From Phenylobacterium aquaticum (lineage in GTDB: Bacteria > Pseudomonadota > Alphaproteobacteria > Caulobacterales > Caulobacteraceae), in assembly GCA_947378305.1 (NCBI GenBank), contig CANCJJ010000001.1:248001-312000 (forward strand): a stretch of DNA of 64,000 nt. The letters are read 5' to 3'. A program made the translations under genes and the position numbers. The notes beneath the pieces were generated by a model. The model did not search any database. It was not told the DNA's origin and worked only from the letters and a program-made list of their open reading frames with translations. This document shows, piece by piece, positions 8,523 through 17,656 of this stretch (position 1 is the stretch's first letter; each line of letters opens with the position of its first letter).

Positions 8523-9344
8523 TTAAGCGTCTGCGGCGTCGTCGCTGTCCGGGAGGCCCATCATGTGGAACCCGGCATCGACATGGACCACTTCACCCGT
8601 GGTTGACCGGCCAAGATCGGACAGGAGCCAAAGCGCGGCTCCGGCCACGCCTTCCATGGAGGTGTCTTCCTTCAGGGCCGACAGGGCCCGGCCTTGGGCC
8701 AGCATGCCTCGCCCACCGGAAATTCCCGCGAGCGACAGGGTGCGCATGGCCCCTGGAGACAGGGCGTTCACCCGGATTCCAGCCGGACCCAGGTCTCGGG
8801 CAATATACCGCGTGGCCGCCTCAAGCGCGGCCTTGGCCACACCCATGGTGTTGTAGTTTGGAATGGCGCGCTCTGAGCCAAGATAGGTCAGGGTAATCAG
8901 AGACCCGCCATTCGGCATGATGGCATTGGCGCGGCGCGCGCAGTCGACAAAGCTGTAGGCCGAAATATTCATCGCCGTCAGAAAGCCCTCCCGGGTGGAA
9001 TTTTCGACGAAGGAGCCCTTGATCTGGTCGCGCGGCGCAAAGGCCAGGGCGTGGACGAAAAAGTCTATGGACCCGAAAGCCTCTGCCACCGCTGCAAATC
9101 CGGCGTCCATGCTGGCGTCGTCCGTGACGTCCACAGGGGCCAAAACCTTGATTCCCAGGGTATCGGCCAAGGCGATGACCCGCCGCTCCATACCGGGCAG
9201 GTAGAACAGCGCCACCTCAGCCCCCTGGGCCACGAGCTGGGTTGCAATACCCCAGGCAATGGACTGGTGGTTGGCGACCCCGGTCACAATGCCCTTCTTG
9301 CCCTTCATGAGCTCGCCCTTGGGCATTTGATACTCATCGGCCAC
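8523..9344 (-). CDS. fabI: Enoyl-[acyl-carrier-protein] reductase (NADH) FabI
   Basis: Last step of each fatty-acid elongation cycle. 273 residues from the GTG at 9344, chosen because AAGGAG lies 7 bp upstream; ATGs at 9326 and 9308 are alternatives. KGKKGIVTGVANHQSIAWGIA is the FabI-type cofactor motif, and the catalytic Y-x6-K is in NYNTMGVAKAALEA. Follows fabA and fabB on the same strand after a 103-bp gap, in the alphaproteobacterial fabA-fabB-fabI order, so all three probably share control. Confidence 0.95.
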   Translation of the reverse strand: MADEYQMPKGELMKGKKGIVTGVANHQSIAWGIATQLVAQGAEVALFYLPGMERRVIALADTLGIKVLAPVDVTDDASMDAGFAAVAEAFGSIDFFVHALAFAPRDQIKGSFVENSTREGFLTAMNISAYSFVDCARRANAIMPNGGSLITLTYLGSERAIPNYNTMGVAKAALEAATRYIARDLGPAGIRVNALSPGAMRTLSLAGISGGRGMLAQGRALSALKEDTSMEGVAGAALWLLSDLGRSTTGEVVHVDAGFHMMGLPDSDDAADA

Positions 9345-9447
9345 GTGGACTCTCCTTGGTCGTCGATCTCGGCGGAGTCTGGACGCCCGGCCCTCGCCGC
9401 GCAACCAACCCGCGTTCCAAAAAATTCAGCCGCCCGGAAAAATCAGG

Positions 9448-10659
9448 TCAGACCCGGGCCATGATCAAACAGCCATTCGTGCCGCCAAACCCGAAGCTGT
9501 TCGACATAACGGTCTCAACCTGCCGGTCTTCGCGCTTGCGCAGAATGGGCAGGCCTTCAAAGGCGGGGTCCAGATTTTCGATATGGGCGCTTTCCGTCAG
9601 GAAGCCATGGTTCAACATCAGCAGCGAGTAGATCGCCTCCTGTGCCCCGGCCGCCCCCAAACTGTGTCCCGTCAGGGACTTGGTGGAGGAAATAGCCGGA
9701 ATCGTCTGGCCGAAAACCTCGCGAACCGCTTCCATTTCCTTGATATCCCCCACGGGGGTGGAGGTGCCGTGAGGGTTTAGATAGTCGACCTTTCGTCCGC
9801 CTGCGCCCGCAAGGGCCAGTCGCATACAGCGCACGGCCCCCTCGCCGGACGGGGCCACCATGTCAAAGCCATCGGAATTGGCGGCATAGCCCACGATTTC
9901 TCCGTAGATCTTGGCCCCTCGCGCCCGAGCGTGCTCGTACTCTTCGAGGACAACAATCCCGGCCCCACCGGCGATCACAAACCCGTCCCGGTCCCGGTCA
10001 TAGGCGCGGCTGGCGACCGAAGGACGGTCATTGAAGTTGGAACTCATGGCCCCCATGGCGTCAAACAGGACGGACAGGGACCAGTGCAGCTCTTCTGTGC
10101 CGCCGGCAAAAACCACATCCTGATTGCCGAGCAGGATCTGCTCATAGCCGGACCCGATGCAATGGGTGGAGGTGGCGCAGGCCGACGAGATCGAGAAATT
10201 AATGCCCTGGATCTTGAACCAGGTCGACAGGGTGGCAGACGCCCCGGAACTCATGGCCTTGGGCACGGCAAAGGGACCAACCCGCTTGGGGCCCCGCTCC
10301 TTGGCGGTGGCGGCAGATTCGATAATGACCTTGGTCGACGGCCCGCCGGATCCAACAATCAGGCCGGTGCGCTCGTTGGAAACCTCGCCGGGCTCCAAAC
10401 CAGAGTCAGCAATGGCCTGCTCCATGGCAATGTGGGAAAAACCGGTTCCCTGGGCCAGAAACCTCGCCGCGCGCCGGTCAACCAGGGCTTCCCAGTCGAT
10501 CTGGGGGGCGGCCTGGACCTGGCTGCGAAAGCCGAGCTCTGCATACTCAGGGGCCGCAGCCACTCCGGACCGGGTTTCCCTCAGCGCAGACAGGACCTCA
10601 TCAGCATTGTTGCCGATGGACGAAACAATGCCGATCCCTGTGATGACAACGCGGCGCAT
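9448..10659 (-). CDS. fabB: 3-oxoacyl-[acyl-carrier-protein] synthase I FabB
   Basis: Condensing enzyme needed to elongate unsaturated acyl chains. 403 residues. The catalytic Cys lies in [14 protein letters not shown], the two histidines in [11 protein letters not shown] and [12 protein letters not shown], and the C-terminus [13 protein letters not shown] is the usual glycine-rich end. Starts 33 bp after the fabA stop; together they form the anaerobic unsaturated fatty-acid pathway. Confidence 0.97.
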   Translation of the reverse strand: MRRVVITGIGIVSSIGNNADEVLSALRETRSGVAAAPEYAELGFRSQVQAAPQIDWEALVDRRAARFLAQGTGFSHIAMEQAIADSGLEPGEVSNERTGLIVGSGGPSTKVIIESAATAKERGPKRVGPFAVPKAMSSGASATLSTWFKIQGINFSISSACATSTHCIGSGYEQILLGNQDVVFAGGTEELHWSLSVLFDAMGAMSSNFNDRPSVASRAYDRDRDGFVIAGGAGIVVLEEYEHARARGAKIYGEIVGYAANSDGFDMVAPSGEGAVRCMRLALAGAGGRKVDYLNPHGTSTPVGDIKEMEAVREVFGQTIPAISSTKSLTGHSLGAAGAQEAIYSLLMLNHGFLTESAHIENLDPAFEGLPILRKREDRQVETVMSNSFGFGGTNGCLIMARV

Positions 10660-10692
10660 GGCTTTTTTCCTTATTCTTCCGCGACCCTGACC

Positions 10693-11220
10693 CTAGCCAA
10701 GGTCCTTGGGGTCAAACAGCCCTACCCGAAGGTCCTTGGCCTCATAAATCACCTGACCGTCGGCTTCGAGAATTCCATCACCGATTCCCATGACGAGTTT
10801 GCGAATGATCACCCGCTTCAAATCGATCTTGTAGACCAGCTTCTTCACCTTCGGGGACACCTGACCCGTAAAGCGGACCTCGCCAACACCCAGGGCGCGG
10901 CCCCGGCCTGGGCCACCGGACCAACCGAGGAAAAATCCGACCAGCTGCCACATGGCATCAAGGCCGAGACATCCCGGCATCACCGGATCATTTATGAAGT
11001 GGCAGGCAAAAAACCAGAGGTCCGGGGTGATATCCAGTTCGGCCTGGACATAGCCCTTGCCATAGGCCCCGCCCGCGTCGGTGATCTGGGTAATCCGGTC
11101 GAACATGAGCATGGGCGGAACGGGTAGTTGGGCATTGCCGGGGCCAAACATTTCACCCCGCCCACAGGCCAGCAGGTCTTCACGGCTGTAATGGTCGCTC
11201 GCCTTGGCACCGGTGATCAT
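10693..11220 (-). CDS. fabA: 3-hydroxydecanoyl-ACP dehydratase/isomerase FabA
   Basis: Introduces the cis double bond at C10 in unsaturated fatty-acid synthesis. 175 residues from the ATG at 11220 ([19 protein letters not shown]). [12 protein letters not shown], the catalytic His in [19 protein letters not shown] and the catalytic Asp of [14 protein letters not shown] are all present. First gene of the fabA-fabB-fabI group; a 72-bp gap separates it from the SH3-domain gene. Confidence 0.97.
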   Translation of the reverse strand: MITGAKASDHYSREDLLACGRGEMFGPGNAQLPVPPMLMFDRITQITDAGGAYGKGYVQAELDITPDLWFFACHFINDPVMPGCLGLDAMWQLVGFFLGWSGGPGRGRALGVGEVRFTGQVSPKVKKLVYKIDLKRVIIRKLVMGIGDGILEADGQVIYEAKDLRVGLFDPKDLG

Positions 11221-11292
11221 GGGTTCAGACCTTAAGACTAAAGGGGGCAAATCAATTTCGAGCCCCAGCGCTAGCAGAGCGGGGGCCTTAGC

Positions 11293-11856
11293 TCAACGGG
11301 CAGGTCGCGGGGCGAGCCCCGGATTGCACTGGGGTTTGTCGTCCAGACCCCAGACCTGGCTGGGCTGGACCCACCCGGATACGCCGTCAACACGAAGTCG
11401 GCACCAGCCCTTTGCCGTGCACTTGACCAGACTGGCAATCGCCCGGTTCTGAAGCTGGGCGCGGATGGGGGCGTCTGGCTTGGGCGCGCTGTGGAAAGGC
11501 GTTGGTCCCGACTGGGTCCGCATGACCGTGCGGCGACCGTCCGTCGTACGCATGTGCACCCAGGCCATATTGCCTTCCGGATCGCAGATTCGCCGCCATT
11601 CGGTCGTTTCCGCCAGGACTTGAACCGGCAAGCCACGGGCATGATAGACCCAAAGGGCCCTGTAATCGTCCCCCGGCCCGGCCCGGGCATTCACCGAAGC
11701 AAACTTGAGAGAGACATACCGCGGCACCGGCAGGCCCGAGGGCGTGACGCGCTCAGCCGCCAGGGCAGCCCCGCCCGACAGTCCGAGCGCAAGCGCGATC
11801 ATCAGAAATGTCCCTGACGCCCTTACCCGACGCGCAGGCTTACCTTGGCCCTTCAT
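11293..11856 (-). CDS. Exported SH3-domain protein
   Basis: 187 residues from the ATG at 11856. A basic start followed by a hydrophobic run ending in GGAALAAERV is a signal peptide. Two bacterial SH3-like repeats follow: residues about 45-105 (ASVNARAGPGDDYRALWVY ... EGNMAWVHM) and about 115-175 (...KGWCRLRVDGVSGWVQPSQVWG). Such proteins often sit in the periplasm near the cell wall; the ligand here is unknown. The frame is open further upstream but that would overlap the divergent dehydrogenase gene. Confidence 0.85.
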   Translation of the reverse strand: MKGQGKPARRVRASGTFLMIALALGLSGGAALAAERVTPSGLPVPRYVSLKFASVNARAGPGDDYRALWVYHARGLPVQVLAETTEWRRICDPEGNMAWVHMRTTDGRRTVMRTQSGPTPFHSAPKPDAPIRAQLQNRAIASLVKCTAKGWCRLRVDGVSGWVQPSQVWGLDDKPQCNPGLAPRPAR

Positions 11857-11935
11857 AAGCGCTTTGCTAAAGGGTAGATGACCAACACGCCAGAGCGTGA
11901 TTTCACGAAACGCATTTTTTGGGTTCTCAACCGCC

Positions 11936-12922
11936 ATGCCCGCCCGAAAGCCGAAAGTCATCGTCACCCGGAGGCTCCCCGATAGTGTGGAGACGCGGAT
12001 GTGCGAACTCTTCGACACCGAGCTTCATCTGGACGAAGCCCCCCTGTCCCGCGCCGCCCTGATGGATGCGGTCGGCCGTTGCGATGTCCTGGCCCCGACC
12101 ATCACCGACCGCATTGACGCTGAGGTCATCGAAAAGGCCGGAGATCGCCTGAAACTGATCGCCAATTTTGGGGCCGGGGTCGATCATATCGACATTGCCG
12201 CCGCCAATGCGCGCGGGATCCTGGTTACCAATACCCCCGGCGTCCTGACCGAAGATACAGCCGACCTCACCCTGGCTCTGATGATGACCGTATCCCGCCG
12301 GATTGTTGAGGGGGCCAAGATCACCGCCGAGGGCGGTTTCACCGGCTGGGCGCCGACCTGGATGATGGGACGGCGCATTTCGGGAAAGCGTCTGGGCATT
12401 ATCGGCATGGGCCGGATAGGCCAGGCGGTCGCCCGCCGGGCCAAGGCCTTCGGCATGCAGATCCATTATCACAACCGAAAGCCGGTCAGCTCCAGGATCG
12501 CTGAGGAACTTGAGGCCACCTATTGGGAAAGCCTCGATCAAATGCTGGCCCGGATGGATATTATTTCCGTCAATTGCCCGCATACGCCCGCGACCTATCA
12601 TCTGCTGTCCGCCCGCAGGCTAAAGCTCATGCCGGCCCACGCCATTCTGGTGAATACGGCCCGGGGGGAGATTATTGACGAAAACGCCCTGGCGGATCTC
12701 CTGGCCAGCGGCGGGATTGCCGGGGCAGGCCTGGACGTCTTTGAGTTTGAGCCCGCAATCAATCCAAAGCTGATCAAGCTGCCGAATGCTGTGCTCTTGC
12801 CCCATCTGGGTTCGGCGACCGTGGAGGCCCGCACGGAAATGGGCGAAAAGGTCATTATCAACATCAAGACCTGGATGGATGGCCACCGGCCCCCCGATCG
12901 CGTCCTGACCTCTATGCTCTAG
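11936..12922 (+). CDS. D-2-hydroxyacid dehydrogenase (glyoxylate/hydroxypyruvate reductase type)
   Basis: 328 residues. NAD-binding LGIIGMGRIGQAVARRAKAFG lies in the centre. The catalytic Arg is in LVNTARGEIIDENAL, the Glu in DVFEFEP and the His in LLPHLGSAT, all in the expected order. GAGVDHIDIAAANARGI is typical of the glyoxylate reductase branch. Its last 11 bases overlap the convergent MoeB/ThiF gene. Substrate is inferred from family resemblance only. Confidence 0.93.
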   Translation: MPARKPKVIVTRRLPDSVETRMCELFDTELHLDEAPLSRAALMDAVGRCDVLAPTITDRIDAEVIEKAGDRLKLIANFGAGVDHIDIAAANARGILVTNTPGVLTEDTADLTLALMMTVSRRIVEGAKITAEGGFTGWAPTWMMGRRISGKRLGIIGMGRIGQAVARRAKAFGMQIHYHNRKPVSSRIAEELEATYWESLDQMLARMDIISVNCPHTPATYHLLSARRLKLMPAHAILVNTARGEIIDENALADLLASGGIAGAGLDVFEFEPAINPKLIKLPNAVLLPHLGSATVEARTEMGEKVIINIKTWMDGHRPPDRVLTSML

Positions 12923-13655
12923 CCCCGCAGGCGGGACAGTCTGGGTCCGGGGCGATACGAACGGTCCGCGCCTGGCCGGACAGGCCATCATAGATCAACA
13001 GGCGTCCCGTAAGCGGTTCACCTGCCCCCGTGATCCACTTTATGGCCTCAAGCGCCATGAGTGAGCCAACCACACCGGCAAGGGCACCGACCACGCCAAC
13101 CGCCTGACAGGTTTCCGCCTCGGGCGGAATTTCGGGCACAAGGCACTGATAGCAGGGCTGGCCGGTAAAGAGGCCCACCTGGCCAGTCCAGCGCCCTATG
13201 GCGCCGGAAATCAGCGGTATGCCCTGGGCCAGACAGGCCTGGCTCACCGTAAATCGGGTCGCAAAGTCATCCGTACCATCGAGAACCAGGTCGGCTCCCT
13301 TGATAATTTGCCCGGCATTCTCAGGTCTGAGGGCAAGCGCCAGGGTCTCGACATGTACATGGGGGTTCAAATCCTTAAGCCGGGTCCCCGCAGCCGCCAC
13401 CTTGTCGCGACCCAGATCGGCCTGGCCGAACAAGATCTGTCGCTGAAGATTGGACAGGTCCACCTGATCCGGGTCGACCAGGACCAGGGTGCCTAAACCC
13501 GCCGCCGCCAGATAAAGGGCGGCTGGAGACCCCAGTCCGCCCGCGCCCAGAATGACAATTCTTGCCGCCTTGAGTTTTTGCTGGCCCGGTCCGCCAACCT
13601 CCCGCAGGACCAGATGCCGGGCATAGCGTTCGACCTCGTCATCGCTGAAGGCCAT
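12912..13655 (-). CDS. MoeB/ThiF-type adenylyltransferase
   Basis: 247-residue E1-like enzyme that adenylates the C-terminal glycine of a ubiquitin-like sulfur carrier (MoaD for molybdopterin or ThiS for thiazole). VILGAGGLGSPAALYLAAAG is the ATP-binding motif, DQVDLSNLQRQILF the nucleotide loop, and two CxxC pairs (CYQC, CPAC) bind zinc. No rhodanese domain is attached, so it is the short form. Start set at the ATG at 13655 (MAFSDDEVERYARHL). MoaD or ThiS is not in this window, so MoeB versus ThiF is undecided. Confidence 0.9.
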   Translation of the reverse strand: MAFSDDEVERYARHLVLREVGGPGQQKLKAARIVILGAGGLGSPAALYLAAAGLGTLVLVDPDQVDLSNLQRQILFGQADLGRDKVAAAGTRLKDLNPHVHVETLALALRPENAGQIIKGADLVLDGTDDFATRFTVSQACLAQGIPLISGAIGRWTGQVGLFTGQPCYQCLVPEIPPEAETCQAVGVVGALAGVVGSLMALEAIKWITGAGEPLTGRLLIYDGLSGQARTVRIAPDPDCPACGARA

Positions 13656-13659
13656 GACC

Positions 13660-14133
13660 CTAGTACCTTGCCAGGCGCGCCTGGCGAATGGCCGCTTCCA
13701 GGGCCTGGGCAAAATTCGCCCGCTCGGCTGGACCCATGGCCCTCGCCACCGAGGCGTCCTTGCCGGACAGGGAAAGCCGCAGATCAATGGCCATGTCGTC
13801 TTCCGTCAGCACGGACACCCGGGTAAAGGCTGTGGGGCTTTCCCAGACCAATTGCCGGGACCGCGGGGTTTCGCGAATGACCCGCACGGCACGATCCGTC
13901 ACCACCACACGTTCGATTTGTCGGGCACCGGCATAGTTGGCGAGGAAGGCGATCAGGATCGCAATCACGTCCAGGCCCAGAAATATCGGCACGAACAAGG
14001 CCCCCATGGCGAGAAAGACCGCCGCCGCCGCGCAATTCAAGGCGGTGATGATGGAAATGAGGATGATAAAGCCCTTCTGGGACAGGGAGCGATTGGGCCG
14101 GATTTCGGCATCCATGAAAACCATGTCGTCCAT
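13660..14133 (-). CDS. DUF2244 family membrane protein
   Basis: 157 residues. The N-terminal part IRPNRSLSQKGF is followed by two hydrophobic segments (about residues 23-45 and 50-68, the second with VPIFLGLDVIAILIAF), then a soluble C-terminal domain with RVVVTDRAVRVIRETPRSRQ and an LRLSLSG motif. This matches the DUF2244 pattern of alphaproteobacteria, function unknown, often beside nth. It ends 4 bp before the MoeB/ThiF start on the same strand. Confidence 0.85.
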   Translation of the reverse strand: MDDMVFMDAEIRPNRSLSQKGFIILISIITALNCAAAAVFLAMGALFVPIFLGLDVIAILIAFLANYAGARQIERVVVTDRAVRVIRETPRSRQLVWESPTAFTRVSVLTEDDMAIDLRLSLSGKDASVARAMGPAERANFAQALEAAIRQARLARY

Positions 14134-14220
14134 GAGCGAGACAGCTCCGAAAGGGGGAGCCTACAGCTACGACATAGATCGGCTTGGCGAAAGGGGCCGA
14201 TCGGGGCAAGAAAGAAAACC

Positions 14221-14880
14221 ATGGCCAGATCTTCCCGACGAAACCCTGCCGAAACCGCCCGGATCGAGGAAATTTTCCGCAGGCTTGAGGCCAATGACGA
14301 CGACCCCCGGACTGAACTCAACTATTCCAGCCCCTATACCCTGGTCACGGCGGTTACCCTCTCCGCCCAGGCGACGGATGTCTCGGTGAACAAGGCGACA
14401 GACCGGCTGTTTGCGGTGGCCGACACGCCACAGGCGATCCTGGCCCTGGGAGAGGAGGGCCTCATCCCCTTCATCGCCTCCATTGGCCTTTACCGAACCA
14501 AGGCCCGCAACGTCATTGCCGCCGCCCGCAAGATTATCGAGGAGCATGGCGGCGAAGTGCCCCTGACCCGGGAGGCCTTGCAGGCCCTGCCGGGTGTCGG
14601 ACGAAAAACCGCCAGCGTGGTACTGAATGAGCTGGGCATTGAGCCTGCCATTGCCGTGGACACCCACGTCTTCCGCCTCGCCCACCGCCTGGGGCTGGCC
14701 AAGGGGAAGACCCCGGACCAGGTCGAGGCCGAGCTCATGGCCAAGATCCCCAATCCCTGGCTCACCCGGGCCCATCACTGGCTGATCCTGCATGGCCGCT
14801 ATGTCTGTGTCGCCCGCAAGCCCAGGTGCGAGGACTGTCTGATCCGGGACCTCTGTCCTTCGGCGGGGCGGGTCGTTTAG
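14221..14880 (+). CDS. nth: Endonuclease III
   Basis: Base-excision repair glycosylase/AP lyase for oxidised pyrimidines. 219 residues. HhH motif LPGVGRKTASVVL carries the catalytic Lys, and AVDTHVFRLAHRLGLA the catalytic Asp. The C-terminal [4Fe-4S] loop C-x6-C-x2-C-x5-C is complete (CVARKPRCEDCLIRDLC). Ends overlapping the convergent cyclophilin gene by 4 bp. Confidence 0.97.
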   Translation: MARSSRRNPAETARIEEIFRRLEANDDDPRTELNYSSPYTLVTAVTLSAQATDVSVNKATDRLFAVADTPQAILALGEEGLIPFIASIGLYRTKARNVIAAARKIIEEHGGEVPLTREALQALPGVGRKTASVVLNELGIEPAIAVDTHVFRLAHRLGLAKGKTPDQVEAELMAKIPNPWLTRAHHWLILHGRYVCVARKPRCEDCLIRDLCPSAGRVV

Positions 14881-15668
14881 GGCCGGAGTCGAACCGGCAC
14901 CGTCAGGTCACAGACCCCGAGATCGGCCGCTTGCGCGCGTCTGGCCTCGGCAACCCTTTGGCGGAATGCGGGACTATTGGGGTCCATGATCTCCAGGGCC
15001 GGTCGATCCCCTGGCTCCAGCTCAGCGGCCAGGCGCACGCGGGTCATGCGGTCAGGATGGGCGGGGGGTTCGCCGACCGCCATGGTCCGGACCAGATCCA
15101 GGCCCTGAACCACCTGGCCCCAGACCGTATAATCGTGATCCAGCCGCCGGGCCGGATCGCGCATGAAGAAGATTTCGGAATTCGCCGTGCGCGCGCCCTC
15201 CTGGCGGCCCATGCCGGCCGTGCCTGCGCAATAGATCCCCCAGCCCCGCCCTTTCAGATCCACAGCCACGGGATTGGCCCCGATAAAGCCTTCCGAACCC
15301 TCCCCAGATTGCCGGACAGGGACAAATTTCAGCCCAGCGGTCCGAAATGTGAATTCCGGGTCCAGGTCGGGCAGGGCCGTCCCGCCACCATCATGATTGT
15401 TCGGATTGCCGGTCTGATCGACGAATCCGTCAATCACCCGGTGAAACAACAGCCCGTCATAAACCCCGTCACGAGCCAGGGTCTTGATCCGTTCCACCGC
15501 CTTTGGGGCAAAATCGGGTTGCAGGGCCACGACAATCCGTCCCCGGCTGGTGTCGATCACCAGGGTTTTGTCTGGGTCGAGAGGCGTCCAGTCACCTGCC
15601 CTGGCCGCTCCGACCAGACACAGGACGAGGACCAGCCCTCCTAGAGCGCCTTGTGAGAACCGTCGCAC
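14877..15668 (-). CDS. Cyclophilin-type peptidyl-prolyl cis-trans isomerase, exported
   Basis: 263 residues from the GTG at 15668, which yields a clean signal peptide (RRFSQGALGGLVLVLCLVGAARA). Cyclophilin core: IDTSRGRIVVALQPDFAPKAVERIK, YDGLLFHRVIDGFVDQTGNP, then SEIFFM and the VWGQVVQGLDLV motif. Probably a periplasmic foldase. The start lies inside the end of the CDGSH gene (28-bp overlap, different frame), which is unusual; a later start would lose the signal peptide. Confidence 0.88.
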   Translation of the reverse strand: MRRFSQGALGGLVLVLCLVGAARAGDWTPLDPDKTLVIDTSRGRIVVALQPDFAPKAVERIKTLARDGVYDGLLFHRVIDGFVDQTGNPNNHDGGGTALPDLDPEFTFRTAGLKFVPVRQSGEGSEGFIGANPVAVDLKGRGWGIYCAGTAGMGRQEGARTANSEIFFMRDPARRLDHDYTVWGQVVQGLDLVRTMAVGEPPAHPDRMTRVRLAAELEPGDRPALEIMDPNSPAFRQRVAEARRAQAADLGVCDLTVPVRLRP

Positions 15669-15889
15669 AGGGGAGCCTTTCCCGAATGTTTGCAGGCACA
15701 GAAATAGACCGTCTTGGTTTCCGGGGCTTCCCAGCGAAGCGGGACAAACCCCGTCTCCTCCCGGCCATGGGCTCCGTCGCAAAAGGGCTGTTTGGCGGAT
15801 CGACCACAGGTGCACCAGAAATAGGCCTTGCCCGCTTCGACGTCGACGGGAAGCGGCGCGCGGCCGGCAATGACAGGGTCTTGGCTCAT
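15641..15889 (-). CDS. CDGSH iron-sulfur domain protein
   Basis: 82 residues with two CDGSH motifs: CTCGRSAKQPFCDGAH and CACKHSGKAPLCDGSH. Each supplies three cysteines and one histidine for a labile [2Fe-2S] cluster, as in mitoNEET relatives. Start chosen at the ATG at 15889, which has GGAG 9 bp upstream. The last 28 bases overlap the start of the cyclophilin gene. Roles proposed for the family are electron or cluster transfer; nothing here narrows that. Confidence 0.93.
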   Translation of the reverse strand: MSQDPVIAGRAPLPVDVEAGKAYFWCTCGRSAKQPFCDGAHGREETGFVPLRWEAPETKTVYFCACKHSGKAPLCDGSHKAL

Positions 15890-16045
15890 GGGGTCAATCT
15901 CCAAAAGTTAGCAGATGATCACGATAGGCAAGGACCGGGATGCCGGAAAGCGAAATCCCGATCCCGCGGGCTCGCGTTGCTCCGGACCGGCTTTGCCTGT
16001 AGTCAGCGCCCCTGTGATCTTAATGCAATCTGGATGACCTGTTCC

Positions 16046-17035
16046 ATGGCCGAGCTTTTCGACCTTGCCGCCATCGGCAATGCCATTGTCGATGTCATCG
16101 CCCCCGCCGACGATGCCTTTCTTCTGGATGAGGGTCTGGACAAGGGCTCCATGATGCTCGTCGACGAGGTGCGCGGCCGGGACCTTTATTCGCGCATGAA
16201 GCCGGGGGTTGAGACCTCTGGGGGGTCTGCGGCCAATACCGTGGCCGGTCTGGCCAGCCTGGGTGGGCGGGCCGCCTTTCTCGGCAAGGTGGCGAATGAC
16301 CAGCTGGGTGAGGTCTTTGCCCACGACATGCGCGCCGGGGGCGCACATTTTTCCACACCCCCCCTGATTGGCGGCCCGGCCACGGCCCGGTGCCTGGTGA
16401 ATGTCACGCCAGAGGGTGAGCGGACCATGTCCACCTTCTTGGGAGCGTCTACGGAATTCACCGCCGATGACATTGATCCGGCGATTATTGAGGCGGCAAA
16501 CATCGTCTATCTCGAAGGCTATCTCTTCGATGCCGCCCCGGCCCGGCGCGCCTTCGCCAAGGCCGCGGGCCTCGCCCGGGCTGCCGGTCGCCGGATCGCC
16601 CTGACCCTGTCGGATGGCTTTGTGGTCGACCGTCACCGCGACGGTTTGTTGGGCTTCATTGAAACCCAGGTGGACCTCCTCTTCGCCAATGAATCCGAAA
16701 TCCTAGCCCTGTTCGAAACCGACAGTCTTGAAAATGCCCTGACGGCCCTGAAGTCAAAAGTGCCCATGGCGGCGGTCACCCTGGGGGCAAATGGCTCCGT
16801 GATCCTCAAGGGCGATGAAACTGTGGTGGTTTCTGCGGCGAAAATCGATAAAATCCTTGATACGACGGGGGCGGGTGACCAATACGCAGCCGGGTTCATG
16901 TTCGGTCTTTCCAGGGATCGGTCGCTCATGGATTGCGGTCGGCTTGGATCACTGGCGGCCGGAGAAGTTATTTCGCACTATGGGCCAAGGCCGCAGACCT
17001 CCCTGCGCGACCTGGCGACCCGGGAAGGACTCTAG
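16046..17035 (+). CDS. PfkB family carbohydrate/nucleoside kinase (adenosine kinase-like)
   Basis: 329 residues. N-terminal LAAIGNAIVDVIAPADD, SGGSAANTVAGLASLGG, and the C-terminal catalytic motif DTTGAGDQYAAGFMFG (Asp base and anion hole) identify the PfkB/ribokinase family. Caulobacterales commonly carry an 'adenosine kinase' of this kind directly before hisB. It ends 3 bp before hisB, so it is probably cotranscribed with the histidine genes. The phosphate acceptor is not proved. Confidence 0.9.
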   Translation: MAELFDLAAIGNAIVDVIAPADDAFLLDEGLDKGSMMLVDEVRGRDLYSRMKPGVETSGGSAANTVAGLASLGGRAAFLGKVANDQLGEVFAHDMRAGGAHFSTPPLIGGPATARCLVNVTPEGERTMSTFLGASTEFTADDIDPAIIEAANIVYLEGYLFDAAPARRAFAKAAGLARAAGRRIALTLSDGFVVDRHRDGLLGFIETQVDLLFANESEILALFETDSLENALTALKSKVPMAAVTLGANGSVILKGDETVVVSAAKIDKILDTTGAGDQYAAGFMFGLSRDRSLMDCGRLGSLAAGEVISHYGPRPQTSLRDLATREGL

Positions 17036-17038
17036 GCC

Positions 17039-17629
17039 ATGGCGCGCACGGCGCAGGTGGTTCGCAAGACCAAGGAAACCCAGATCGACATTCGTCTGGA
17101 TCTGGATGGCACGGGTGTGTCGGACATTTCGACGGGCATTGGCTTCTTCGATCACATGCTCGACAGCCTGGCCCGACATGCGGGCATTGACCTGACCGTC
17201 AAGGCCCAGGGCGACCTGCATATCGACTTCCACCACACCGTCGAAGATGTCGGTATCGTTCTTGGACAGGCGGTCCATCAGGCCCTGGGCGAATTCAAGG
17301 GCATCCGTCGTTTCGGTACGGCGGACATCCCCATGGATGAGACCCTCACCCGGTGCGCCCTGGACCTGTCCAACCGCCCCTATCTGGTCTGGCGCGTGGC
17401 ATTCAAGACGCCCAAGGTCGGCAATATGGACACCGAATTATTCAAGGAATTCCACCACGCCTTTGCCATGAACAGCGGGGCCTGTGTGCATATTGAAACC
17501 CTCTATGGCGAAAACTCTCACCATATTGCCGAAAGCGGTTTCAAGGCCCTGGCCCGGGCCCTGCGTCAGGCTGTGGAACTTGATCCCCGGACGGCTGGCC
17601 AGGCCCCGTCGACCAAGGGGTCGCTCTGA
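17039..17629 (+). CDS. hisB: Imidazoleglycerol-phosphate dehydratase
   Basis: 196 residues; monofunctional, without the phosphatase domain of the E. coli fusion. [17 protein letters not shown] and [15 protein letters not shown] carry the first metal-binding histidine cluster, and [14 protein letters not shown] sequence ([14 protein letters not shown]) and [15 protein letters not shown] the second. Catalyses the sixth step of histidine synthesis. Heads the hisB-hisH-hisA-hisF-hisE run. Confidence 0.98.
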   Translation: MARTAQVVRKTKETQIDIRLDLDGTGVSDISTGIGFFDHMLDSLARHAGIDLTVKAQGDLHIDFHHTVEDVGIVLGQAVHQALGEFKGIRRFGTADIPMDETLTRCALDLSNRPYLVWRVAFKTPKVGNMDTELFKEFHHAFAMNSGACVHIETLYGENSHHIAESGFKALARALRQAVELDPRTAGQAPSTKGSL

Positions 17630-17656
17630 CCTCCGCCGGACATGGAAGCTGATCGC

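Noticed and set aside
9345..9447. Possible separate gene or terminator between fabB and fabI
   Set aside because: 103 bp with two T-tracts on the minus strand but no hairpin before them and no ORF; likely just an internal gap of the fab operon.
11277..11330. tRNA-like string TTAGCTCAACGGGCAGGTC at the end of the SH3-domain gene
   Set aside because: It resembles a D-arm, but there is no matching acceptor stem, anticodon arm or T-arm, and it lies at the coding end of the SH3-domain gene.
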